A stretch of DNA of 64,000 nucleotides, from the NCBI GenBank assembly GCA_019636625.1, contig JAHBXE010000013.1:1-64000 (forward strand). Reading direction: 5' to 3'. Both the position numbers and the translations under genes were made by a program. The notes under the pieces are model-generated. The model ran no database searches. It had not been told where the DNA came from and saw only the letters and a program-made list of their open reading frames with translations. This document shows positions 1 to 9,342 of this stretch, in pieces (within the stretch, counting starts at the first letter, position 1; every line of letters starts with the position of its first letter). The DNA is from Phycisphaeraceae bacterium. Its GTDB lineage: Bacteria; Planctomycetota; Phycisphaerae; Phycisphaerales; UBA1924.

Positions 1-526
1 AAGAGGGCGGTGGGGAGTGGGGGGTGGTCGGGGTAGACACAGGGGTGTGGTGGGTAGGAGATGAACAGGTGAGGGGGTGAACAGGTGAACAGGTGAGTGG
101 GACAGGTGCGGTGCGGGGCACGGGGGTGGTTCGGGGGAGAAACGAGTTGTGGGGGCGTGGGGTGCGGGTGGGGCCTTTGGAGGCTCGGAGGATGAGGGAG
201 ATGGCGCGGCGTTGTTCGACCTGGTTGGGGGAGGTTGTTGCGATGGTCTTGAGGAGGGCGACCATCTCGCGCTGTTCGGCTTCGCGGAGTTGGCCGCGGC
301 GGGTTTCGATCCACGGCTGGATGTGCTCGGCGTGGGCCCACTGGGTGAGTTCGAAGAGGGTTGTGGGGGCGTTCTCGATGGACTTGTCGGCGAGTGACTT
401 GAGGAGCGCTTCGAGGGAGTCATTGGAGAGGGTGTAGAAGAGGGTGAGGATGGCGGAGTCGAGAGGGGAGAGAGGGATGGTGGGGAATGGGGAGTGGGCG
501 GTGGGAGTTGTGCGGTCGGCGACCAT
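1..526 (-). CDS. Hypothetical protein, 3' end beyond window
   Basis: An open minus-strand frame runs from ATG at 526 to the left edge without a stop (at least 175 codons). The N-terminal 25 residues are proline-rich low complexity. After that the protein looks globular and helical, with segments such as LTLFYTLSNDSLEALLKSLA and WIETRRGQLREAEQREMVAL. The part nearest the window edge becomes low complexity again, encoded by repeated GGTGAACAGGTG motifs at about 62-100. I do not recognise the family. The balanced composition of the middle 100 residues, against the skewed composition of the opposite frames, supports it as a real gene. Confidence 0.55.
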   Translation of the reverse strand, partial: MVADRTTPTAHSPFPTIPLSPLDSAILTLFYTLSNDSLEALLKSLADKSIENAPTTLFELTQWAHAEHIQPWIETRRGQLREAEQREMVALLKTIATTSPNQVEQRRAISLILRASKGPTRTPRPHNSFLPRTTPVPRTAPVPLTCSPVHPLTCSSPTHHTPVSTPTTPHSPPPS

Positions 527-652
527 GCATGGGAAGATACGTGCGGGTGGGAGGGATGCAAGGGGGTTTGGGGGAATGGCCATCAAACGTGAGCACAAAG
601 GTGGTCATGGGTAAGAAAACGTGGGGAGGGGGTGGGCTTGGGGGAGAAGGCG

Positions 653-911
653 CTGGCCACTCAAAGCTTGTGGCCAGTGGCACGAGGACAGGAACACTGG
701 CCACTCAAAGCTTGTGGCCAGTGCCACCAGAGCAGAGGACACTGGCCACTCAGAGCCTGTGGCCAGTGGCACCAAGGAAGGGCACACTGGCCACTCAAAG
801 CCTGTGGCCAGTGCCACCAAGGAAGGGAACACTGGCCACTCAGAGCTTGTGGCCAGTGGCACCAGAGCAGAGGACACTGGCCACTCAGAGCCTGTGGCCA
901 GTGCCACCAGG
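653..911. repeat. REP-like palindromic array, upstream arm
   Basis: Six units lie in tandem with an exact 45-bp period from the second unit on (cores start near 695, 740, 785, 830 and 875; the first at 653). Each core is a perfect palindrome, CACTGGCCAC / GTGGCCAGTG, around a 7-bp centre (TCAAAGCTT-like), followed by G(G/C)CACC and a short linker. Only a few linker types occur, and they recur (AGAGCAGAGGA, AAGGAAGGG). The array abuts a RAYT transposase gene, and an equivalent array lies on the other side, so these are most likely the REP/BIME elements mobilised by that enzyme. Confidence 0.85.
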
Positions 912-957
912 GGGTTGGGGGGTTGACAGGGGTGGTGGTGGGTGCGATTCTGGGTGG

Positions 958-1596
958 ATGGAGATTCGGGAGGATGTGCACCGGAAGGAGCTTGAGCGGC
1001 TGGAGTTGATGCTTGGGCAGCGGTTTCTGACGTGCTCGTGCTATCGCGGGGTGCCGTTGTTTCGAGAGGATTGGGTGAAGGGGGAGTTTGTCAGGGCGCT
1101 TGAGCGGACGCGGAAGATGCACGGGTTTGCGTTGCTGGGGTGGGTGGTGATGCCCGATCATGTGCACCTGCTGATTGTGCCGCGGCTGCCGGAGTCGCCG
1201 GTGGATCAGGTGCTTCACATGCTGAAGGGGGCGATGTCGAGGCGGGTGCTCGGGAGGTGGCGGGTGGAGGGAGCGGGGGTGTTGAAGTCGATCGTGGGGC
1301 CGGAGGGGGTGGAGCGGTTCTGGCAGGCCGGGGGTGGGTATGACAGGAACGTGCGTCTTGAGCGCGAGTATCGCGACATTCTGGATTACATCCATCACAA
1401 TCCGGTGAAGGCGGGGCTGGTAGAGAGGGCGGTGGATTGGGTGTGGTCGTCGGCGCGGTGGTATGCGGGAGAGAGGGATGGGGTCGCGATCGATTCACTC
1501 GGGGAGTGGAGGCGTGGGGAAGTGGCGAGGCTGGTGGAGAAGTACGGAGGACTTGTGGAGGCGGCTCGGGTGATACGTGAGTTGAATGTGGGATGA
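958..1596 (+). CDS. REP-associated tyrosine transposase (RAYT, Y1_Tnp family)
   Basis: The 212-aa product has the hallmarks of IS200/IS605-like HUH transposases of the RAYT subgroup. The HUH motif is visible as MPDHVHLLIVP around residues 64-74. The C-terminal block YRDILDYIHHNPVKAGLV carries the likely catalytic tyrosine region, and WSSARWY near the end is typical of the family. RAYTs are single-copy and are thought to nick and spread the REP palindromes next to them. The palindromic arrays on both sides fit this. The frame stays open upstream because the 45-bp repeats have no stop, so ATG 958, where similarity to the family begins, is taken as the start. Confidence 0.88.
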   Translation: MEIREDVHRKELERLELMLGQRFLTCSCYRGVPLFREDWVKGEFVRALERTRKMHGFALLGWVVMPDHVHLLIVPRLPESPVDQVLHMLKGAMSRRVLGRWRVEGAGVLKSIVGPEGVERFWQAGGGYDRNVRLEREYRDILDYIHHNPVKAGLVERAVDWVWSSARWYAGERDGVAIDSLGEWRRGEVARLVEKYGGLVEAARVIRELNVG

Positions 1597-1624
1597 GGGT
1601 GGCCAGGGCCACTAGGCAAGGGCA

Positions 1625-1884
1625 CACTGGCCACTCAGAGCTTGTGGCCAGTGACACCAGACAAAGACACACTGGCCACTCAAAGCCTGTGGCCAGTGGC
1701 ACCAGGCAAAGACACACTGGCTACTCAGAGCTTGTGGCCAGTGGCACCAGAGCAGAGGACACTGGCTACTCAGAGCTTGTGGCCAGTGGCACCAGGCAAA
1801 GACACACTGGCCACTCAAAGCCTGTGGCCAGTGCCACCAGAGCAGAGGACACTGGCCACTCAAAGCTTGTGGCCAGTGGCACCA
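1625..1884. repeat. REP-like palindromic array, downstream arm
   Basis: Six further 45-bp units (starts near 1625, 1670, 1715, 1760, 1805 and 1850) carry the same CACTGGCCAC...GTGGCCAGTG palindrome. Two have CTGGCTAC in the left arm, which breaks perfect pairing. Linkers are AGGCAAAGACA, AGACAAAGACA and AGAGCAGAGGA types, and the last is shared with the upstream array. A degenerate half unit lies at about 1600-1613. With the upstream array this frames the RAYT gene symmetrically. After it comes a G-rich stretch with a G13 run near 1928-1942 that holds no gene. Confidence 0.85.
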
Positions 1885-1953
1885 GGCGGTGAACAGGTTT
1901 GGGTGATTGTGGTTGGGGGTTGGGGGTTGGGGGGGGGGGGGGTTCCGAAAGAC

Positions 1954-1983
1954 AAAGGCCCCGGTCGAGGGACCGGGGCCTTT
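1954..1983 (-). terminator. Terminator after groEL
   Basis: AAAGGCCCCGGTC pairs perfectly with GACCGGGGCCTTT across a 4-nt loop, 21 bp past the groEL stop codon. The hairpin is symmetric, so it could stop transcription from both directions. On the minus strand it is followed by a loose T-rich stretch. Confidence 0.8.
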
Positions 1984-2004
1984 CGGGTTACGTTTCAGGA
2001 GCGA

Positions 2005-3642
<1,638 letters not shown>

Positions 3643-3660
3643 GTTCGTTTCACTCCAAAA

Positions 3661-3764
3661 TTGCCAAGTGGCAAATTGCCAAATAGCAGATCTAAACAGG
3701 GTTGAGGTGGCCGTGGGTTCGGTTCAAGTTCTGATTTGCCATATGGCCCTTTGCCATTTGGCGC
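3661..3764. repeat. Palindromic TTGCCA repeats between groES and groEL
   Basis: Two copies of a short interrupted palindromic element lie in this spacer: TTGCCAAGTGGCAAATTGCC at 3661 and TTTGCCATATGGCCCTTTGC at 3735. Each contains a TTGCCA-N2-TGGCAA type core followed by a second TTGCCA half. A third related core, TTGCCAAAGTGGCA, is at 4855-4868 upstream of rmuC. They could be binding sites or a small interspersed repeat family. Confidence 0.5.
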
Positions 3765-3770
3765 TTTGAT

Positions 3771-4079
3771 TCAGTCGATGACGGCGAGGATGTCGTCCTC
3801 GGACATGATGAGCAGTTCCTGGTCGTTGAGCTTGACCTCGGTGCCGGCGTAGCTGGAGAAGATCACGCGGTCGCCCTTCTTGACGGAGAGGGGGATGCGT
3901 TCGCCGGTTTCGGTGTTGAGGGCGCCGTCGCCGACGGCCTCGATGACGCCGGTCTTGGGCTTGTCCTTGCTCGTCTCGGGCAGGAAGATGCCGGAGGCGG
4001 TCTTGGTCTCGGCCTCGTCGCGCTTGACGAGGATCTTGTCGTGAAGGGGACGGACGCTGGTCTTGCTGCTCTTGGCCAT
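3771..4079 (-). CDS. groS: Co-chaperonin GroES
   Basis: A 102-aa GroES. It shows RPLHDKILVKRDEAETKTASG at the N-terminus, the mobile-loop region TASGIFLPETSKDKPKTG, GDRVIFSSYAGTEVKLNDQE, and the terminal LLIMSEDDILAVID. It caps GroEL and is encoded directly upstream in the same transcription unit. The frame extends much further upstream, but the ATG at 4079 follows a good AGGAG ribosome-binding site and is where GroES proteins begin. The length matches the family plus a few N-terminal residues. Confidence 0.97.
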   Translation of the reverse strand: MAKSSKTSVRPLHDKILVKRDEAETKTASGIFLPETSKDKPKTGVIEAVGDGALNTETGERIPLSVKKGDRVIFSSYAGTEVKLNDQELLIMSEDDILAVID

Positions 4080-4149
4080 CTTCTGATCTCCTGAACTTGC
4101 TCTCCGAGGGGTCTCGGTTGGTTGTGCGGGCGATGCCGCGGGTGCGAAA

Positions 4150-4177
4150 GGTGGCGGGCTTTGAGCCCCGAGCCACC
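4150..4177 (-). terminator. Hairpin between receiver-like gene and groES
   Basis: GGTGGC and GGGCT pair with GAGCCCC and GCCACC to form a stable imperfect stem. On the minus strand it is followed by TTTCG. It lies 10-37 bp past the stop of the receiver-like gene and about 70 bp before the groES start. It may end the first transcript or act in the groES leader. Confidence 0.5.
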
Positions 4178-4186
4178 CTGGAAGGA

Positions 4187-4711
4187 CTATGTGGTACCGG
4201 GCCAGCGGCCCTGGTAGAAACGGGTGAGGCAGCGCCCAAGGACATCGAGGAGGATTTCGAGGTCGGTGGGGCTGCGTGGACGGTCGATGACGGCGAAGGC
4301 GCCGCAGCGCAGGGCGGCGTTCATCTCGCGGCAGGCGTCGCGGTGCGTGCGCGAGTGCTTGACGACGACGGTCGGTGGAGGTTCCGGGAGGCGAGAGAGA
4401 AGGTCGAGAAGGCGGGGGCCGGCTTCTTCGGCCTCGGTGTCGGACTCGTCGAGGGGGAGGCCCAGGTCGACGACGGCGATGTGGATCGGGGTGGCGCGGA
4501 GGACTTCGGAGGCTTCGCGGGCGGAGTTGGCCCGGAGGGAACGGACGCCCATGGGTTCGAGAAGGCGGGGGAGGCGATCGGCCCAGGAGTCGGGCTGCCA
4601 GCCGGCGTAGGAGAGGAGGAGGTTCAGGCGGCCGCCGGAGGATCCTGGCGCACCGGGAGCGTCCGGCGGGAGCCGGTCCGGTGGGAGGAAGTTGCCGCGC
4701 GGAATCTCCAT
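4187..4711 (-). CDS. Receiver-like (CheY-fold) protein, atypical
   Basis: A 174-aa product. After a proline-rich 25-residue N-terminus the rest follows the receiver pattern. LNLLLSYAGWQPDSWADRL is strand 1/helix 1. IHIAVVDLGLPLD supplies the expected phospho-acceptor Asp (about residue 82). TVVVKHS is strand 4, and GAFAVIDRPRS aligns with the GA-x-x-Y-L-x-K-P block. In that last block the conserved Lys is replaced by Arg, and the acidic pair after strand 1 is missing, so phosphorylation may be altered or absent. There is no output domain and no kinase next door. ATG 4711 was chosen because upstream sequence in the frame is non-protein-like. Confidence 0.65.
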   Translation of the reverse strand: MEIPRGNFLPPDRLPPDAPGAPGSSGGRLNLLLSYAGWQPDSWADRLPRLLEPMGVRSLRANSAREASEVLRATPIHIAVVDLGLPLDESDTEAEEAGPRLLDLLSRLPEPPPTVVVKHSRTHRDACREMNAALRCGAFAVIDRPRSPTDLEILLDVLGRCLTRFYQGRWPGTT

Positions 4712-4916
4712 CACGCGGGAACCATGGCAACCGGGATGCCGGGATGAGATACGGGCTTGGGGGTGGAATGAGGGAAGTTGGGGGGTATTTGGGCGGGATT
4801 GGGGGATGGGCGAGGCGGCTACGCTGCCAGTGAATTGCGTCGGCGGGTTTTCGATTGCCAAAGTGGCAGGGGCCGGTGTGCCGCGGCCGGAGTCGGGCGT
4901 CGGGGCGGGCTGTTCG

Positions 4917-4922
4917 TATACT
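4917..4922 (+). promoter_or_regulatory. -10 element of rmuC, leaderless
   Basis: A perfect TATACT lies 7 nt before the ATG at 4930, so transcription should begin at or next to the start codon. There is no Shine-Dalgarno sequence in between. Confidence 0.5.
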
Positions 4923-4929
4923 ACCGAAC

Positions 4930-6381
4930 ATGGACCCAATGACGATTGTTTTCGGCGGTTTGGCGGCGGTTGGGTTGGGCGGTGCGGCGTGGCTTTTGGT
5001 GGAACGGGGTCGGGTCCAGGCGCGGGTGGCATCGGCTGAGACTCGGGCGGAGAAGGCGGAGGGGGATGTGGCTTTGGCGAGGGGTGAGGTGGAGTCGAGG
5101 GGGAAGCGGATTCAGGAGCTGGTGGAGCGGTGCGAGGGAATGGGGGTGCGGATAGCGGCGCTGGAGGGCGAGGCGGAGTCCGCGGAGCAACGGCATGCGG
5201 CGGAGCTGCGGCACGCGGAGCAGCGAGCGGCGGACCAGGTCAGGGCGGTCGAGCTTCGTGAGCAGCAGTTGAAGGGCGAAGTCGCGAAGCTGCACGAGCA
5301 GATGCGGGAGGCGTTCCGGTCGCTCTCGGTGGAGACGCTGAGCAGGTCGACGGCGGAGTTTCTGAAACTTGCGGAACAGAAGTTTGTGCAGCACAGCCAG
5401 ATGGGTGCGGCAGAACTGGAGAAGAAGAGGACGGCGATTGAGCAGCTGCTCAGGCCGGTGTCGGAAACGCTGGCCAAGACGGAGTTGAAGCTGGGTGAAC
5501 TGGACAAGGGGCGGGCGGCGACGGCCTCGGCGCTCATGGAGCAAATGCGGTCGGTGTCGGAGGCGAATGCGGCGTTGCGGGAGGAGACGGGGAAGCTGGT
5601 GCGGGCGCTGCGGGAGCCGCACGTGCGCGGGCGGTACGGGGAGATGCAGCTCAAGCGTGTGGCGGAGCTGGCGGGGATGGCGGAATACTGCGACTTCACG
5701 CAGCAGGATCAGACGGTGGATTCGAACGGGAACCCGCTGAAGCCGGACATGGTGGTGCGGCTGCCGTCGGATCGCGTGGTCGTGGTGGATGCGAAGACGA
5801 ACATCAAGGCGTACCTGGAGGCGGTGGAAGCGACGGAGCCGGAGGAGGTGGAGGGGCACCTGGATCGGTTTGCGAAGCACGTGGCGGAGCAGGCGACGGC
5901 GCTCTCCAGGAAGAAGTATTGGGCGCAGTACGAGGGATCACCGGAGTTTGTGGTGATGTTCATTCCGGGGGATCAGTTCATTGACGCGGCGCTGTCGCGG
6001 CAGCCGGAGATCCTTGAGAACGCGGCGCGGCAGGGGGTGATCCTGGCGAGTCCGAGCACGCTGATCGGGCTGCTGCGGGCGGTGCACGTGGGGTACAAGG
6101 AGCAGCGGATCGCGGCGGCGGCGGAGGAGCTTCGTCGGCTGGGGGTGGAGTTCCACGAGCGGGCGGCGGTGGCGTTTGAGCACGTGGCGAAACTGGGGGA
6201 TGCGATCGGGCGGACGGTGGACCTGTACAACAAGTTCGTGGGGAGCTACCAGTCGCGGCTGGAGCCGACGCTTCGGAAGTTTGAGGAAGAAGGGGCGAAG
6301 AGCGGCGGCAGGCTGCCGGCGGTGGGAGAGGTTGAGGCGAGGGTACGGGAAAGCCTGAGGCTGCCCGGGGCCGAGACGTGA
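4930..6381 (+). CDS. rmuC: RmuC-family DNA recombination protein
   Basis: The 483-aa protein has one N-terminal membrane segment (about residues 4-22) and a long coiled coil rich in Ala, Glu and Arg (about 30-200). The RmuC core follows, with segments LREPHVRGRYGEMQLKRVAE, VVVVDAKTNIKAYLEA and FVVMFIPGDQFIDAAL, and a final helical region. The core belongs to the restriction-endonuclease-like fold. RmuC limits recombination at inverted repeats in E. coli, although its exact activity is unknown. The gene is monocistronic. The start at 4930 fits both a hydrophobic N-terminus and the TATACT box just upstream. Confidence 0.9.
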   Translation: MDPMTIVFGGLAAVGLGGAAWLLVERGRVQARVASAETRAEKAEGDVALARGEVESRGKRIQELVERCEGMGVRIAALEGEAESAEQRHAAELRHAEQRAADQVRAVELREQQLKGEVAKLHEQMREAFRSLSVETLSRSTAEFLKLAEQKFVQHSQMGAAELEKKRTAIEQLLRPVSETLAKTELKLGELDKGRAATASALMEQMRSVSEANAALREETGKLVRALREPHVRGRYGEMQLKRVAELAGMAEYCDFTQQDQTVDSNGNPLKPDMVVRLPSDRVVVVDAKTNIKAYLEAVEATEPEEVEGHLDRFAKHVAEQATALSRKKYWAQYEGSPEFVVMFIPGDQFIDAALSRQPEILENAARQGVILASPSTLIGLLRAVHVGYKEQRIAAAAEELRRLGVEFHERAAVAFEHVAKLGDAIGRTVDLYNKFVGSYQSRLEPTLRKFEEEGAKSGGRLPAVGEVEARVRESLRLPGAET

Positions 6382-6422
6382 GGGGCGAGCGGATCTCGGG
6401 GGCGTTCGGGGCGGGGGCTGGT

Positions 6423-7400
6423 TTATGAGCCGGCTTCTTCGTTCTTCGGCTCGACTTCCTCCCAGCCCTTGATGGCGGGGCGGCGCGTGGCGTCCTGGAG
6501 GTTGAGGGTGGTTTCGATGCGGAAGTTGGACCTGCTGGTGTGGCGCTCGGCGAAGAAGAACTTGAGGGAGTAGATCTGTCCGTTGGCGAGCCAGTTGAGG
6601 CGGTCGAGCTCGATGGTCTGGCTGATGGCGCCGTGGACGCCGCCGAGGTCGATGACGAGCTTGCCGTCAACGAAGACCCAGACGTCGTCGTCGCCGCGGA
6701 ACGTGAAGGTGTGCCCGGCGCCGGCCTGGTGGCGGAAGGTGGTTTCGAGCATGGCGGTGAAGTGGTAGTTCTTTCCGGTGCTGGAATAGTTGCCGTAGAG
6801 CTCGCCGTTGATGGGGAAGAAGCCGCCGAGGGTCTTGTAGTTGGGGTCGGTGGTGTCGTCGAAGACGTACTGGTTGGTGGAGGGGTTGAAGATGAACGTG
6901 AGCGGCTTCTCGGTGCGCTTGTTCATGCCCGGGATGTCGCGGAACCACTGGCGGAAGAGGCCTTCGTTCTGGATGGAGCCGCCGGTGGAGGTCGCGGCGG
7001 AGCCGGGCTGGTCGCCGGGGCGGGCGGAGATGTAGGAGCGGGGCTTGATGATGGGGCGACCGGAGGCGTCGGTCCACTGCGTGTTGACCTTGTAGCCCTG
7101 GGAAGCAAACTTGGGGAGTCCGTCGGCGTCGAGGGTATCGGCGACCTGGCCGATGTAGTGGCCGAAGCCGGAGGCGGGCTCACGCTGGAAGTCGCCGTGG
7201 CCGCCGGTGAGTTCGCGGGCCTTGAAGTCGCGGATGGTGGCGATGAGCTGGATGCTGTCGTTGCCGGCAGCGGGTTGGTAGGCGGAAGCGGAGGAAGGGC
7301 CGCGGCTGATGGAGAGCACGGCGGCGGTGAGAAGTCCGCCTGCGGCAAGGGCTGCGAAACCGGCGCGGTCGAGAAGGAGAACCTGGTGTGAGTGCTTCAT
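6423..7400 (-). CDS. Fibro-slime domain secreted protein
   Basis: A 325-aa exported protein. An N-terminal hydrophobic stretch (about residues 13-32) acts as signal sequence or anchor. The rest matches the fibro-slime domain: IQLIATIRDFK at the start, FRQWFRDIPGMN, FFPINGELYGN, and the PA14-like calcium/sugar-binding block FRGDDDVWVFVDGKLVIDLG followed by ELDRLNWLANGQIYSLKFFFAERH. Such domains occur in Fibrobacter adhesins and many planctomycete surface proteins. No C-terminal sorting signal is seen. Upstream is 248 bp shared with a divergent methyltransferase gene. Confidence 0.85.
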   Translation of the reverse strand: MKHSHQVLLLDRAGFAALAAGGLLTAAVLSISRGPSSASAYQPAAGNDSIQLIATIRDFKARELTGGHGDFQREPASGFGHYIGQVADTLDADGLPKFASQGYKVNTQWTDASGRPIIKPRSYISARPGDQPGSAATSTGGSIQNEGLFRQWFRDIPGMNKRTEKPLTFIFNPSTNQYVFDDTTDPNYKTLGGFFPINGELYGNYSSTGKNYHFTAMLETTFRHQAGAGHTFTFRGDDDVWVFVDGKLVIDLGGVHGAISQTIELDRLNWLANGQIYSLKFFFAERHTSRSNFRIETTLNLQDATRRPAIKGWEEVEPKNEEAGS

Positions 7401-7648
7401 GGATGAGTGATCGACGAGCGGTGGGCGTTTCGCCAGTGGTCGGCGGGTTCGGATGAAAATGGCGGAGATTCGCCGCGGGATATGTCGAACGTAGAGGGAA
7501 GCCGGTGCGATATCGGTCGCGGTTCGAGGTTGGAGGGTGTCGGTTTTTCCGGACCTTCGGTCGCGATCGGACGGCGTGCGGGGTAGGATGGTTTTCGTTG
7601 GGGGAAGTGGCCCCGGCATGGCGGGTTGTCAGAGCGTGATCAAGGTCA

Positions 7649-8506
7649 TTGACGAAAGCGGGGTTGGCTATTCCACTGATTCAGGATCTCATTCTCCATT
7701 CCAAGGCGCTTCCCGTCGTTCGGTGGCTGCGCTTTGCCACGTTGCGGCGGATGAAGCCGCTGCGGAATGGGGCGCCGACGGGGACGCAGGTCGTTCGGTG
7801 GTACTGGGCTCGGTTCCTTGAGCGTCATCGCGGGGACATTCGGGGCCGGGCGCTGGAGATTGGCACCACGGAAACGCTGAAGCAGTTCGGGGGCGCAGCG
7901 CTGGAGCGTGCGGAGGCGCTGGACCTCGATCGGCACTCGCCGGAGGTGGCGATCGTCGCGGACCTGAGCCGGGCGGACCATGTTCCGGGGGAGCAGTATG
8001 ACTGCTTCCTGAACCAGTTCACGATGTGCTCGATCTACGACGTGGAGGCAGCGATGTACCACGCGATCCGGCTGCTCAAGCCGGGCGGGGTGCTGCTCAT
8101 CAACTTCTGGAGCGTGGACTACTACTTCTACCGGGGGCTCGACATGGGGACCGGCGGGGTGATGTACATGCACCATTGGTTCACGCCCATCCAGGTTCAC
8201 GACATCCTGGCGAAGGCGGGGCTCGGCGAGAAGGACTATTCCCTTACGACGTATGGCAACCTGCTGACGCGGTTTGCGTTTCTGATGAACATGCCGACGG
8301 AGGAACTGAGCCGGAAGGAGCTTGAGTTCCAGGATCCGGCGCACCCGCTTCTGATTGCGGTTCGAGTGGTGAGGCCTGAGGGCTGGAACCCGCCGCGGCC
8401 GACGTATCGCGAGCCGTCCTGGCTTCCGCCGGGTCCGGCGCACCGATTCGACGGGGCGAAGGGGCATCAGGCGGATCACTACGGCTCAGCCATGGGCCGG
8501 CAATGA
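7649..8506 (+). CDS. Class I SAM methyltransferase-like protein
   Basis: A 285-aa product if read from TTG 7649. An in-frame stop lies 12 bp upstream. TTG 7664 and ATG 7751 are alternative starts, and none has a clear ribosome-binding site. GRALEIGTTETLKQFG resembles the SAM-binding glycine motif but lacks the usual GxGxG. It is followed by ALDLDRH (acidic residue for ribose), DYDCFLNQFTMCSIYDV-like motif IV and AIRLLKPGGVLLINF, which is typical of Methyltransf_11 proteins. The C-terminal 40 residues are proline-rich. The family is often found with glycosyltransferases, but none is adjacent here, so the substrate is unknown. A strong terminator follows directly. Confidence 0.7.
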   Translation: MTKAGLAIPLIQDLILHSKALPVVRWLRFATLRRMKPLRNGAPTGTQVVRWYWARFLERHRGDIRGRALEIGTTETLKQFGGAALERAEALDLDRHSPEVAIVADLSRADHVPGEQYDCFLNQFTMCSIYDVEAAMYHAIRLLKPGGVLLINFWSVDYYFYRGLDMGTGGVMYMHHWFTPIQVHDILAKAGLGEKDYSLTTYGNLLTRFAFLMNMPTEELSRKELEFQDPAHPLLIAVRVVRPEGWNPPRPTYREPSWLPPGPAHRFDGAKGHQADHYGSAMGRQ

Positions 8507-8509
8507 AAC

Positions 8510-8535
8510 AACCCCCGGCGAAATCGCCGGGGGTT
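8510..8535. terminator. Bidirectional terminator
   Basis: AACCCCCGGCG and CGCCGGGGGTT form a perfect 11-bp stem with an AAAT loop. It sits 4 bp after the methyltransferase-like gene and about 40 bp past the end of the convergent lipoprotein gene. Confidence 0.85.
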
Positions 8536-8574
8536 GCCAGGAAACGAGAGGGTTGCCGTGCTCTTCCGCCGGGT

Positions 8575-9183
8575 TTACTTGGCGGGGTTCACGCCGGCCG
8601 TGCGGGGCGTGGCAGGACGCGGGGCGCTGTGCACCTTCACGCCCTGCTGCGGGACGGAAGCGCTGGCGTTCGACGTGGTTGTCTTGGAGGCCTCGTCGAG
8701 CTTGGCGGAGAGTTCAAAGACCTGCTTGCGGAGCTGCGCGACCTCGGCGGCGGACTTCTCCGCGGCGGCGCGGGTCGCGGCGAGGGTGTTCATCGATTCC
8801 TCGAGCTGCTCGCGGAGGCTGGCCGCATCGCTCTGGGACTCGGCGAGGGCCTTGGCAGAGGCGTCGGCCTGAGCCTGGGCCGCGGCGAACTGCTGGGAGG
8901 CTTCCTTCTGCTTGGCCTGGGCGGTCATGAGGGCCTTGCGGACGCCTTCGAGGTCCTTCTTGAGGGCCGCGATCTGCTTGTTCGACTCAGCGAGCTGCTT
9001 GTTGGCGTTGTCGAGCTCCTGGTTGGCGGCGCGGCGGGCGTTCTCGGAGCTTTCAAGGTCGGAAGCGAGCTTGACATTCTCGACTTTCAACTGGGCGTTC
9101 TGCGTGCGGACGCCGCGTGAGCAGCCTCCGGCGGCGAGAAGGGCGACGGCGGTGATGACGGTGAGGGTGCGGACGGTGTTCAT
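8575..9183 (-). CDS. Coiled-coil lipoprotein
   Basis: A 202-aa protein with a lipoprotein signal (hydrophobic TLTVITAVALLAAGGC, lipobox LAAGGC). After that nearly the whole mature part is heptad-like helix rich in Ala, Gln, Glu and Lys (about residues 25-165), then a Ser/Pro-rich tail. No enzymatic motif is visible. A periplasmic spacer or tether role is plausible but is inference. ATG 9183 is preferred over a longer reading because the signal peptide begins there and an AGGAGC-like ribosome-binding site precedes it. It lies 160 bp downstream of map. Confidence 0.75.
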   Translation of the reverse strand: MNTVRTLTVITAVALLAAGGCSRGVRTQNAQLKVENVKLASDLESSENARRAANQELDNANKQLAESNKQIAALKKDLEGVRKALMTAQAKQKEASQQFAAAQAQADASAKALAESQSDAASLREQLEESMNTLAATRAAAEKSAAEVAQLRKQVFELSAKLDEASKTTTSNASASVPQQGVKVHSAPRPATPRTAGVNPAK

Positions 9184-9342
9184 GAGTCGTGCTCCTTGGT
9201 GTTGTGATGAAGCATCCAAAACACGGGAGCGCGGGGCAAGGGGCGAATGCGGAGCGGCATCGCTCCAGGGGTTCAGCGGGTGGACCTGTGCGGGGTGGGC
9301 AACTGGTTTCGAAAGGTTGGGCGGTGCGGAGGTCCCAGAATG

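Noticed and set aside
93-437. Plus-strand frames at the left edge
   Set aside because: They are shadows of the minus-strand gene running off the edge, with skewed composition.
487-957. N-terminal extension of the RAYT protein
   Set aside because: The frame is open only because the 45-bp repeat is a multiple of three without stops. It would encode repeated TLATQSLWPV peptides unknown in the family.
653-1884. CRISPR-like regular repeats
   Set aside because: The palindromic cores recur every 45 bp, but the linkers are only about 17 bp, repeat among themselves and are shared by both arrays. No cas gene is present and a RAYT gene sits between.
4080-4186. CIRCE element upstream of groES
   Set aside because: No TTAGCACTC-N9-GAGTGCTAA-like sequence is seen; only a terminator-like hairpin.
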